Made by a program: the position numbers and the translations under genes. This document shows positions 1-7,870 of a stretch of DNA of 34,657 nucleotides, piece after piece. The notes beneath the pieces were generated by a model. The model did no database searches. It saw only the letters and a program-made list of their open reading frames with translations, and was not told the DNA's origin. Source of the stretch: Gammaproteobacteria bacterium (GTDB taxonomy: Bacteria > Pseudomonadota > Gammaproteobacteria > SG8-11); the NCBI GenBank assembly GCA_030610155.1, contig JAUWSG010000010.1, positions 1-34,657 of the forward strand, in the 5' to 3' direction. Numbering within the stretch: the first letter of the stretch is position 1; each line of letters starts with the position of its first letter.

Positions 1-761
1 AGCAAAGTATTGGGATATTCTCCCTGTAATTGTTGCAAATCAATTTCAGCTAACTGCTCCAGCAACTGACTCACTTCTGCATTATGAAGAGCTGAACGGG
101 AAATAGTTTTCACAATCTGAGGCCAGCGCTGTTTGAATGCAGGCATGACAGTATGCCGGACAAAATTGCGATCAAAATCAATATCAAAATTACTCGGGTC
201 TTCGATCCATTGCAGGTTTGCAGCTTGCGCATAAACACTTAACTGCTCCCGTGTAAAATTTAGCAATGGTCGCGCCAACCAGGCAGAATGAAAACGGCCA
301 AGCATCGGCATGCTCGCCAATCCCGCCGGACCACATCCTCTTGCAAGCTGTAGCAACAAAGTTTCAGCCTGATCATCCTGGTGATGCGCGGTCACGACGC
401 AATCCCCCTCTTCCAGTAATTCCTTAAATGCATCGTAACGAGCATGTCTGGCAGCAGCTTCCGGACTTTCTCCCTTTTTGTGTCTTGCATCAACGCAAAC
501 AATTTTGACGGGGATGCCATAGCTTTCACATACCTGCTGACATTGTTGTGACCAGCTTTTAGATTTCTCATTCAGTCCATGATCAATATGAACGGCCTGC
601 AACTCAACATCGCTCAAACGATCTTTCAACTCTGCAAATGCGCGCAGCAAAACATGGGAATCCATACCGCCACTAAATGCAATCCAGATGCGTTTGAATT
701 CAGGGTAGGCAATAACAAATTCGAATAATGAATCAGGCGTAAACGTGACTGGTTTGGGCAT
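1..761 (-). CDS. tilS: tRNA(Ile)-lysidine synthase TilS, 3' end cut by window edge
   Basis: This enzyme ligates lysine to C34 of the AUA-reading tRNA-Ile, using ATP, so that it decodes isoleucine rather than methionine. Reading from an ATG at 761, the frame stays open to base 1 and gives about 253 residues beginning MPKPVTF. The PP-loop SGGMDS lies near residue 30 and adenylates the tRNA base. It is followed by the family segments VHIDHGLNEKS, EAAARHARY, VTAHHQDDQAET and NFVRHTVMP. Family members are usually about 430 residues, so the C-terminal tRNA-binding domains lie outside the window. It is downstream of accA on the same strand, with a palindromic repeat (781-913) in the 153-bp gap. Identification is firm from the motifs. 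Confidence 0.95.
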   Translation of the reverse strand, partial: MPKPVTFTPDSLFEFVIAYPEFKRIWIAFSGGMDSHVLLRAFAELKDRLSDVELQAVHIDHGLNEKSKSWSQQCQQVCESYGIPVKIVCVDARHKKGESPEAAARHARYDAFKELLEEGDCVVTAHHQDDQAETLLLQLARGCGPAGLASMPMLGRFHSAWLARPLLNFTREQLSVYAQAANLQWIEDPSNFDIDFDRNFVRHTVMPAFKQRWPQIVKTISRSALHNAEVSQLLEQLAEIDLQQLQGEYPNTL

Positions 762-780
762 AACTTGCTCTTGGAAACCT

Positions 781-913
781 TTCACCGCAAAGGCGCGAAG
801 GACGCAAAGATTAATAATAATAAAAAAGGACAGGAACCTGGCTTGTAAATTTACATTATTTAACTGTTGTAATAAAAAATATTTCTTTGCGTCCTTCGCG
901 CCTTTGCGGTGAA
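781..913. repeat. Perfect 29-bp inverted repeat between accA and tilS
   Basis: Arms 781-809 and 885-913 are exact reverse complements over 29 bp and are separated by 75 AT-rich bases. Each arm is itself built from a repeated 8-9 base word of the form CGCRAAGG (CGCAAAGG, CGCGAAGG, ACGCAAAG). The right arm ends one base before the accA stop codon. It could act as a terminator or mRNA-stabilising hairpin for accA; no clean T-run follows, so this is inference. The word structure resembles that of the larger nested palindromes elsewhere in the window. Confidence 0.9.
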
Positions 914-914
914 C

Positions 915-1877
915 CTATTCTTTGACTTCAAACTCACCGTATTTCATCAGACGCTCGTAACGACGCTCGAGCAATTTATCTATTGTCGTATTATCAAAAA
1001 ATTCAAAATTTTCAAGGATTGCATTCTTCAAACTTAGTGCTATTGCGTCAATATCACGGTGCGCACTGCCAAGCGGTTCCTTTATAACCTGATCAATCAT
1101 ACCCAGCTCCTTTAGCCGGGATGAAGTAATACCCATGGCATTCGCTGCATCTGCAGCTTTATCCGCACTCTTCCATAAGATAGAAGCGCAACCTTCTGGC
1201 GAAATAACTGAATATGTTCCAAATTCCAGCATCAACACCTTATCACCAACACCGATCGCAAGCGCACCGCCCGACCCACCTTCGCCGATGATAATACACA
1301 AAATAGGCGTTCTTAATTCAGACATAACAAACAGGTTACGTGCAATAGCCTCGCTTTGGCCTCGCTCCTCAGCACCCAAACCCGGGTACGCGCCCGGTGT
1401 ATCAATAAAGGTTATGACAGGCAATTTGAAACGTTCTGCCATTTGCATTAATCGAAGTGCTTTGCGATAACCCTCGGGTCGTGGCATTCCAAAATTTCGT
1501 CGCACCTTTTCTTTAGTATCACGGCCTTTTTGATGGCCAATGATCATGACTGGCCGACCTTCCAGTCGGGCGAGCCCGCCAACAATAGCCTCATCATCGG
1601 CGTACATACGGTCACCGTGTAATTCTTCAAAATCTGTAAATACGTGCTTAATATAATCCAGGGTATAGGGTCGTTTGGGATGCCGGGCAAGCTGGGAAAT
1701 TTGTGGCGGCGTAAGAGAAGAAAAAATAGATTCTGTTAACTGCTTACTTTTCCCCTCAAGACGCGATATTTCTTCAGTGATATTTACCTCAGCATCACTG
1801 CCCACATAACGCAGCTCTTCAATTTTTGCTTCAAGCTCTGCGATGGATTGTTCGAAATCAAGAAAATTTGGGTTCAT
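915..1877 (-). CDS. accA: Acetyl-CoA carboxylase carboxyltransferase subunit alpha
   Basis: This is the alpha subunit of the carboxyltransferase of acetyl-CoA carboxylase. With AccD it moves the carboxyl group from carboxybiotin to acetyl-CoA, making malonyl-CoA for fatty acid synthesis in the cytosol. The 320 residues match the usual length (about 319). Diagnostic segments include [16 protein letters not shown] (about 81-96), [29 protein letters not shown] (about 158-176) and the [15 protein letters not shown] oxyanion loop. The ATG at 1877 gives the conserved N-terminal [10 protein letters not shown]. The gene lies 42 bp downstream of yebC and may be co-transcribed with it. AccD is not in the window. 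Confidence 0.98.
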   Translation of the reverse strand: MNPNFLDFEQSIAELEAKIEELRYVGSDAEVNITEEISRLEGKSKQLTESIFSSLTPPQISQLARHPKRPYTLDYIKHVFTDFEELHGDRMYADDEAIVGGLARLEGRPVMIIGHQKGRDTKEKVRRNFGMPRPEGYRKALRLMQMAERFKLPVITFIDTPGAYPGLGAEERGQSEAIARNLFVMSELRTPILCIIIGEGGSGGALAIGVGDKVLMLEFGTYSVISPEGCASILWKSADKAADAANAMGITSSRLKELGMIDQVIKEPLGSAHRDIDAIALSLKNAILENFEFFDNTTIDKLLERRYERLMKYGEFEVKE

Positions 1878-1919
1878 AATAATTTTACTTCAGAGTAATA
1901 AGTTCAAATAATTGCACTA

Positions 1920-2666
1920 TCAACCGAGTTGCGCCAATACTTCTTCCGGAATTTCTGCATTTGTATAAACATTTTGCACGTCATCAAGATCTTCAAGGGT
2001 ATCGACCAGTTTCATAATTTTTTCTGCGCCATCCAGATCCAGATTCGTTGACGTCGATGCTTCCATGGTCACATCTGAAGTGTCCGGCTCAAATCCGGCC
2101 GCAATCATCGCCTCTTTTACATCCATATAGTTTTCCGGCGTTGTGGTCACATCCACAGAACCGTCTTCATGACCAAGTACATCTTCTGCGCCCGCTTCAA
2201 GGGCGGCTTCCATAATTTTATCTTCATCACACCCGGTATGATATGACAGCATGCCAATTTTATTAAACAAATAAGATACCGAACCATCGGTGCCCAAATT
2301 CCCGCCCATCTTGGAAAAAGCGTGCCTGACTTCCGCTACCGTACGGTTGCGATTATCTGTCAGGCAATCCACCATCACCGCGACACCATTCACACCATAA
2401 CCTTCATAACGAATCTCTTCATAATCTTCACCTTCCAGGGCACCCGCACCCCGTTTAACAGCCTTTTCAATGGTGTCTTTGGTCATGTTGCCCGCAAGCC
2501 CTTTGTCTACGGCGGTACGCAAGCGGGGGTTTCCGGCTGGATCAGCACCGCCTAGCCTGGCTGCAACGGTTATTTCCTTGATCAGCTTGGTAAACAATTT
2601 ACCGCGCTTTTTATCCTGCGCACCTTTACGGTGCTGAATATTTGCCCATTTACTATGACCGGCCAT
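1920..2666 (-). CDS. yebC: YebC/PmpR (TACO1) family protein
   Basis: The protein is 248 residues and starts with the family signature [20 protein letters not shown], followed by FTKLIKEI and [15 protein letters not shown]. It was long annotated as a DNA-binding transcriptional regulator. The mitochondrial relative TACO1 is a translational activator, and recent work proposes that bacterial members relieve ribosome stalling at proline runs. Length and all three domains look intact. The ATG at 2666 is preceded by a GAGGAAAC ribosome binding site. In many gammaproteobacteria this gene directly follows aspS and precedes ruvC; here the FHA gene is upstream and accA is downstream. The family call is firm, the function in this organism is not. 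Confidence 0.96.
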   Translation of the reverse strand: MAGHSKWANIQHRKGAQDKKRGKLFTKLIKEITVAARLGGADPAGNPRLRTAVDKGLAGNMTKDTIEKAVKRGAGALEGEDYEEIRYEGYGVNGVAVMVDCLTDNRNRTVAEVRHAFSKMGGNLGTDGSVSYLFNKIGMLSYHTGCDEDKIMEAALEAGAEDVLGHEDGSVDVTTTPENYMDVKEAMIAAGFEPDTSDVTMEASTSTNLDLDGAEKIMKLVDTLEDLDDVQNVYTNAEIPEEVLAQLG

Positions 2667-2763
2667 TAGTTTCCTCTTAAATATGACGTAATGACTTACA
2701 ATGCTGACATATTCTAGCGAATTTACAAAAAACTATCGAATTATCACGGACACAAACTAAAGA

Positions 2764-2799
2764 GTCTGGATTTTTTGGCGGCCAGACGCCTGTCAGGCG
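2764..2799. other. Pair of short inverted repeats downstream of the FHA gene
   Basis: CGCCTGTCAGGCG (2787-2799) is a perfect palindrome with a single-base centre. GTCTGG (2764-2769) pairs with CCAGAC (2782-2787). They lie just after the FHA stop codon, in the 158-bp gap before yebC. No T-run follows the hairpin on the transcribed strand, so a terminator is possible but unproven. Confidence 0.4.
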
Positions 2800-2824
2800 A
2801 TTAGAGTCTTAATAGTTGAAATAG

Positions 2825-3541
2825 CTATCGGATCGCAAATTCCAGCTTCAAACCATCAATATCGATGATATCGTGATCTTGCAACGGTACACTTTGCGCA
2901 CCAATCGGATTTTCGTTAACGGTTGGAAAACTGCCATGCTTTTCGGATTTCCCGGAAACATGCGACACAAAATAGCCTTGTTGTCGCTTTGCAATCACGA
3001 TCATCGTGCCCGCATTCCCCATAGATGTATAAGATTTAACCAGGTCCAGCTCTTTACCGGCTTTAGGGCCACTCAGTACTTTCACATAGGCAAGTTTTAC
3101 GGCTTGTTTAGGCGGCTGTTCGGATTGATCTGCGGCGGATGGCGCTGCTCCCGGTACTGGTTCAGGTACCGGTTCTTTGGCAACATTCTCGGTAGTGGGC
3201 GCTATTACCACTGTCTTGTCAAAATCCGGCGCATCATCATCAAGAAACTTGAACTCATGTCGTCCAATTTGAATCATGTCCCCGTGCCGAAGCATGTGTT
3301 TCTTGATCTTCTTACCATTAACATAAGTACCATTAGTGCTATTAGCATCTTCTATATAAACGTCTTTGAGGTTTTCCATATAGAAATTTTGCTCAACCAG
3401 AACACGCGCATGCGTGCCGCTCACAGAAATATCATCGATTTGTATGTCATTCTGTGATTTTCGGCCAATATTAAACACTTCCTGCTCCAGCAGAAATTCT
3501 TTCGTTATCACACCATCACTACTAAGAACCAGTTTTGCCAT
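2825..3541 (-). CDS. FHA domain protein with a degenerate second FHA-like half
   Basis: The 238-residue soluble protein has an N-terminal FHA domain (about 1-98), a phosphothreonine-peptide binding fold. The binding-loop residues are visible: GRKSQNDIQI, SGTHARV and DANSTNGTYVNGKKI. A proline- and alanine-rich linker (about 110-148) joins it to a C-terminal half (about 150-238) with the same strand pattern (VKVLSGPKAGKELDL ... VPLQDHDIIDIDGLKLEF). That half lacks the GR, SxxH and NG residues and looks like a second FHA that lost ligand binding. It is 164 bp downstream of the PP2C gene, after the kinase gene, on the same strand. The natural inference is that it reads threonine phosphorylation made by that kinase; partners are unknown. 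Confidence 0.9.
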   Translation of the reverse strand: MAKLVLSSDGVITKEFLLEQEVFNIGRKSQNDIQIDDISVSGTHARVLVEQNFYMENLKDVYIEDANSTNGTYVNGKKIKKHMLRHGDMIQIGRHEFKFLDDDAPDFDKTVVIAPTTENVAKEPVPEPVPGAAPSAADQSEQPPKQAVKLAYVKVLSGPKAGKELDLVKSYTSMGNAGTMIVIAKRQQGYFVSHVSGKSEKHGSFPTVNENPIGAQSVPLQDHDIIDIDGLKLEFAIR

Positions 3542-3705
3542 CTTTTCTTTCCGAAAGTTCGATTTCCAAGCTTACCCGTTTACAGCCAGAATTGACCGCT
3601 ATTATTACACTCACTCATTAGCTGATCCATATAAACTTCTGACTTTATTCATCAAATTCTAGACTAATTTCAACCAGATGATAAATCTGATACGCGAAAA
3701 ACCGC

Positions 3706-4497
3706 TTAACTGCAAAATGTGCTTTTCTCAAATTCAGGATTAACACGGGCAATGATAATCGAAATGTTATCAATTCCGCCCTTGTCGTTTGCCTTCGCCA
3801 CTAATTGTTCTGCGGCCGTTTTCATATCTGATTTTGATTTAGCTAGCGTTAGTTGTATTTCCAGATCAGACACCAGATCTGTCAAGCCATCAGAACAAAG
3901 TAAAATGATATCATCTGTCTCAACAGTTTGTTGTTGCACATCAATATCCACATCAATATTAATTCCCAGTGCGCGGGTAATCATATTTTTATTAAGTTTT
4001 TTCTCCGCTTCTGCTTCGGACATATATCCCCCCTGTATCATTTCCTGATACAAGGAATGGTCCACTGTGAGCTGTTCTAACACCCCTTTCCTCAACCGGT
4101 ATAAACGTGAATCGCCAACATGCGCAATCGTTAGTGTATCTTCATGAAACAATGCCATAACAAGTGTTGTACCCATGCCTGCATACTGTGGTTTTGTCGC
4201 GGCTTCCGAGAAAATAGATTGATTTGCATTACTGATCGCACTCATACTCAAACAAACGGTATCTTCATCCATGCTCTCTTCACCATCCCCCAATGAACCT
4301 GAAGAGTCTTTTATTTCCTGTACAATACTTTCCACTGCCATCTTGCTGGCAACTTCACCTGCGTTATGACCACCCATACCATCTGCCAACAGGAGCAAGC
4401 CGAGGTCTTTCTCCCAGGTAATAAAATCCTCGTTGTGGTCGCGTGCACGACCAACATCTGTTAATCCGGCTATTTCTATCCTTTTATTTATATTCAT
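3706..4497 (-). CDS. PP2C-family Ser/Thr protein phosphatase
   Basis: The protein is 263 residues, about the full length of a minimal bacterial PP2C catalytic domain, with no membrane segment. All metal-binding motifs are seen: RDHNED near residue 20, LLLADGMGGHNAGE (about 36-49), MGTTLV, AHVGDSRLYRL (about 126-136), LLCSDGLTDLV and GGIDNISIIIARV. It should remove phosphate from Ser/Thr using two Mn/Mg ions. Its ATG overlaps the kinase stop codon (ATGA, 4494-4497), so kinase and phosphatase are translationally coupled. It probably reverses the action of that kinase and may act on its activation loop; the substrates are inferred only from gene order. Confidence 0.95.
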   Translation of the reverse strand: MNINKRIEIAGLTDVGRARDHNEDFITWEKDLGLLLLADGMGGHNAGEVASKMAVESIVQEIKDSSGSLGDGEESMDEDTVCLSMSAISNANQSIFSEAATKPQYAGMGTTLVMALFHEDTLTIAHVGDSRLYRLRKGVLEQLTVDHSLYQEMIQGGYMSEAEAEKKLNKNMITRALGINIDVDIDVQQQTVETDDIILLCSDGLTDLVSDLEIQLTLAKSKSDMKTAAEQLVAKANDKGGIDNISIIIARVNPEFEKSTFCS

Positions 4498-7067
4498 CTC
4501 TTTGGTTTTTGCGGATTATTAATGTGTTCCTGGCAGCGCCTGAATGCCAGCGCCATTTTCTCACCTGACTGAAAACGTTTATCAACATCCTTTTGTAAGG
4601 CCAGGTCAATTATTTTAGTCACGCATGACGAAAGTTCGGGCCGAAACATTCTCACGTCCGGATGCTTTTCAGTTGAAATTTTGTACATCAAATTTGCCAT
4701 CGAATCACCGATAAAAGGTAGCTCACCAGTAACTAACTGGAAAAACATGACGCCGAGAGAAAAAAGATCTGAACGACCATCCACTTTTTTACCTGCCAAC
4801 TGCTCAGGAGACATATATGAAGGTGTTCCCAGTATAGTGCCCGTTTTTGTTTTACTGACATCTGTCAGACAGGCAACACCAAAATCCGTCACCTTGACCA
4901 CCTTCTTCCTGGGCTCATACATTACATTTGCCGGTTTAATATCCCTGTGCACTACACCATGATTCTGCCCATAGTCCAGCGCTTCAGCAATTTTTGACAC
5001 TATAAAAAAAATATCATCCAGGGGCAGCAGCTTATCGGGTTTTGTATATACAGATAAATCTTGTCCCTGCAGAAAATCCATTGCTATATACGCAAGGTCA
5101 TGATCTTCACCCACATCATAAATAGTCACGATATTTGGATGATTCAAACGTCCTGCCGTTTTTGCTTCTCTAAAAAAGCGGTTTTTAACCTCTTCCAATT
5201 GATCGTCTTCAAATTCCTGGGAAAATGCCAGCGTCTTCACGGCAACGGTTCGGTTAATTTTAGGATCTTCCCCCAGATACACCATGCCCATGGCACCGCG
5301 TCCGATTTCCTTGACAATTTCATAGCGACCAATCATAGGCCGCTGGATAGCAGCATTATCTAACACGATGGTTCCGGCTTGTGCCGCCTTACCGACAGCC
5401 CCTGCCCCTGGCACCATGCGGCCTTCCATTTCACGATTACTCAAAATACGTTTTTTGGTATCACGAAAATCAACATTGTAATCTGCAATATAACGAAATA
5501 CTGAACCGGCCTTGGCAAACTGACGTTTACGTTCGTAATCAAGACCCAAAGTATAAAACAGATCCAGTGCCGTATCGTTTATAGGCAAATTCCTGAATTT
5601 TTCAAATGCCATGTCCAGCTGACCCTGGTTTTGCAAGGTCAAGCCCAGCATTTTATTTGAATCAGCTGTTTCTGATCTCCAGTCTGCCGCACTGTCTTGA
5701 AACATTCGTTTGGTTGCAATCAGCATCGACCCGATCAATAACTGTACCGTCGGTACCATCAGCTTGACCCAGATACCCTGGGTTATTAACAACATAAGTT
5801 CTGCATTGAATAACACGATAACCAGCAAGGCGCTTATTGCCAGACCTGTTACCAGACGCACACGTGACAATATTGACATCAGGAAAGAGGCCACCAGAAA
5901 AATACCCAGAAGCTCAACCCATGCAGCCCATTCAGGCTGTCGGTTATAATCACCATTGAGTATGTTCGAGACCGTATTAGCAACAAAGTTGATTGGTGAC
6001 ACAACATCCCCGGTTGGTAACAATACCGGCTCAACACTCTCTCCCTCTGTCAGGCCAATCAACACAATCTTATCTTTGAATTTTTCTGCAGGCACTTTCC
6101 CTTTATAAACATCATAAAACGAAACAATTTCAAATGGTGCCTGGTCGTCCTTGCCCTTATAAAAAGTAGGCAGCAGGTTGAATTGCTCATCTGTTGCAAT
6201 TACCTTTTTACCAAGCTTGATTCCTCCGGTTCGCATTATTTTTATATCATCAATTGTCATGCCTTCGCTGACCGCTGCCAGCATTAATGAAAATGATGCA
6301 AATATATTTTTGTTAAAATCCAGCACCAGACTTTCAGAACGCACAACCTGATTTCCATCAAAATCCGTTTTAGTATGCCCGACTGACTTCACAACTTTGC
6401 CAAATCGCTGTAGAGGCGGATTAATAATTGTGGCAACCGGCACAGACTGCTGATGCATCACGCTTGGCAAGTAGCTTGTACTGCTACGCCCCGGCGAAGA
6501 AAGGTCAGGCAAGGTATTTCTCGAAATGTAACTTGGTAGCACGGAGATATTCAGCGGTACACCGCTCATACGGTAAGGTATAGCAAGCACGACATTTTGA
6601 GATTTTCTTAATGCGCTAGCGAGTAACCGATCGGTGTTAAGGCCATATTCCGCTTCCTGTAACAAAGCTTCATATTCTGTTGCAAATTCAGCATCCAGAT
6701 TTTCTTCGTCTACTTGAGCGTAAATTTTCTTGAAGCGCTTTATATATTCCAGGCCATTGGTATTTTGCGGCCCACTCAAATCAATTGCGACACCAATTGC
6801 CCGTGGTTTCTCAGCGCTCACATCCTGAATCAAATCGGCCACGATGCTTCTGGGCCATGGCCAGTTTCCAAATTTAGCGATTGAGTTGGCATCAATACCA
6901 ATGATAGTGACTTGCTCATTTGCAGCACGAGCAGGCATCAAACTTACGCCAATATCGTAAGCCTTATTTTCCAGGCTCTGCATCACATTGCTACCCGCGG
7001 TAAATAAAATAACCAGCGTCACAATCAGACCCAGAAACCAATCAGCATTCCACACTGCTTTCTTCAC
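4494..7067 (-). CDS. CHASE2-domain transmembrane Ser/Thr protein kinase
   Basis: Domain order in 857 residues: an N-terminal membrane segment (about 10-28), a CHASE2 extracytoplasmic sensor (about 35-385, with VTIIGIDANSIAKFGNWPWPR), three closely spaced membrane helices (about 385-460), a short TPR-like helical linker (about 470-540), and a Hanks-type kinase (about 582-850). The kinase is complete: glycine loop GRGAMG, VAVK (Lys about 611), HRDIKPANV (Asp about 709), DFGVA (Asp about 728), TPSYMSPEQ and DGRSDLFSLGV. The start is a GTG with GAGAG a few bases upstream. An envelope signal of unknown kind is presumably converted to cytosolic Ser/Thr phosphorylation. No type VI secretion genes are nearby, unlike many bacterial kinase/phosphatase/FHA sets. 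Confidence 0.93.
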   Translation of the reverse strand: MKKAVWNADWFLGLIVTLVILFTAGSNVMQSLENKAYDIGVSLMPARAANEQVTIIGIDANSIAKFGNWPWPRSIVADLIQDVSAEKPRAIGVAIDLSGPQNTNGLEYIKRFKKIYAQVDEENLDAEFATEYEALLQEAEYGLNTDRLLASALRKSQNVVLAIPYRMSGVPLNISVLPSYISRNTLPDLSSPGRSSTSYLPSVMHQQSVPVATIINPPLQRFGKVVKSVGHTKTDFDGNQVVRSESLVLDFNKNIFASFSLMLAAVSEGMTIDDIKIMRTGGIKLGKKVIATDEQFNLLPTFYKGKDDQAPFEIVSFYDVYKGKVPAEKFKDKIVLIGLTEGESVEPVLLPTGDVVSPINFVANTVSNILNGDYNRQPEWAAWVELLGIFLVASFLMSILSRVRLVTGLAISALLVIVLFNAELMLLITQGIWVKLMVPTVQLLIGSMLIATKRMFQDSAADWRSETADSNKMLGLTLQNQGQLDMAFEKFRNLPINDTALDLFYTLGLDYERKRQFAKAGSVFRYIADYNVDFRDTKKRILSNREMEGRMVPGAGAVGKAAQAGTIVLDNAAIQRPMIGRYEIVKEIGRGAMGMVYLGEDPKINRTVAVKTLAFSQEFEDDQLEEVKNRFFREAKTAGRLNHPNIVTIYDVGEDHDLAYIAMDFLQGQDLSVYTKPDKLLPLDDIFFIVSKIAEALDYGQNHGVVHRDIKPANVMYEPRKKVVKVTDFGVACLTDVSKTKTGTILGTPSYMSPEQLAGKKVDGRSDLFSLGVMFFQLVTGELPFIGDSMANLMYKISTEKHPDVRMFRPELSSCVTKIIDLALQKDVDKRFQSGEKMALAFRRCQEHINNPQKPKR

Positions 7068-7079
7068 TACACTCTCACC

Positions 7080-7189
7080 ATCACCATCACATTCAGGGGA
7101 TCAATAATCTTATAAGTAGTTAATTCGACAGAAAATTCCTTATCTTTAACAACTTGAGCAGGAAACCCTGAAAGTCACCTGATGGTGAT
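7080..7189. repeat. Short inverted repeat in the leader of the kinase gene
   Basis: ATCACCATCA (7080-7089) and TGATGGTGAT (7180-7189) are exact reverse complements 90 bases apart in the 149-bp gap upstream of the kinase GTG. It could be a leader hairpin or an operator pair. The arms are short and low in complexity, so it may mean nothing. Confidence 0.3.
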
Positions 7190-7216
7190 GATAGATTAAC
7201 CAATAGGCTTATATCC

Positions 7217-7849
7217 CTATTTAGTATGCGTGAAATATCCCTGCTTAATAAATAAGCATGCCTGGCTGGCAACGGCCTTGTTATAGATCAGGCCGGTATG
7301 ACTTGCCGGCAAAACGATATGATCAGCCATCCCGGCTAAGCGGGTTTCTGCGACAGCGATGGTGCCATCATTCTCGCCCTCAAACCGGCAGATAAGCCTG
7401 CCAGCGCCAAATGCATGATTACCGGCAATCACCCCCAATGGATTTTTTGTATGCCATTCAGGCACTTCGCCAATTAAACCTTGTTCAACGCTTTTTCCCA
7501 GGATTGAACGACCCCAGGCATAACGAACCAGTTGCCTGGCTACCTGGCTGCCTGAGTGAGGTGTTCCCAACGTCACAACACAGCCTGGACGCTGTTCAGG
7601 AAACTGGCGGAATAAATGCCTCAGGACAAGCCCGCCCAGACTATGTGCAACAAAATGCACAACATCCCCTGCAACCTGCTGTTGTAGATATTGTTGCAGA
7701 GATTGTGCATTTTCAGCGGGGGTATTACGTATTGTTGAGCAGGAGAACTGGTATACCTTGAACCCAGCCTGTCTAATACGGCGGCGTAACAGGGTCATAT
7801 CCACCCCGACCATCCACAAACCATGAACCAACACCACATTCTCTAACAT
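7217..7849 (-). CDS. Alpha/beta hydrolase, lipase/PGAP1-like
   Basis: The 210-residue protein has an alpha/beta-hydrolase core: oxyanion strand NVVLVHGLWMVG (5-16), nucleophile elbow HFVAHSLGGLVLRHL (Ser70), GTPHSGSQVA (about 95-104), an acid at about Asp161 (ENDGTIAV) and the catalytic His at about 184 (PASHTGLIY). The pattern matches short lipase/esterases of the PGAP1-like type, which cleave ester bonds in lipids or small esters. There is no signal peptide, so it is likely cytosolic. It starts 21 bp after the metallopeptidase stop codon and is probably co-transcribed with it. The substrate cannot be predicted. Confidence 0.88.
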   Translation of the reverse strand: MLENVVLVHGLWMVGVDMTLLRRRIRQAGFKVYQFSCSTIRNTPAENAQSLQQYLQQQVAGDVVHFVAHSLGGLVLRHLFRQFPEQRPGCVVTLGTPHSGSQVARQLVRYAWGRSILGKSVEQGLIGEVPEWHTKNPLGVIAGNHAFGAGRLICRFEGENDGTIAVAETRLAGMADHIVLPASHTGLIYNKAVASQACLFIKQGYFTHTK

Positions 7850-7870
7850 AACAAACCGCGACTAATGCAG

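Noticed and set aside
2873-3457. 194-codon frame antisense to the FHA gene
   Set aside because: It lies wholly opposite a gene with clear FHA motifs, has no ribosome site I trust and no protein-like pattern.
2825-7067. Type VI secretion regulatory locus
   Set aside because: Kinase, phosphatase and FHA proteins fit, but no structural type VI gene is in the window.
7080-7189. Riboswitch or structured leader of the kinase gene
   Set aside because: Only 10-bp low-complexity arms 90 bases apart; no known riboswitch pattern. Kept as a low-confidence repeat only.
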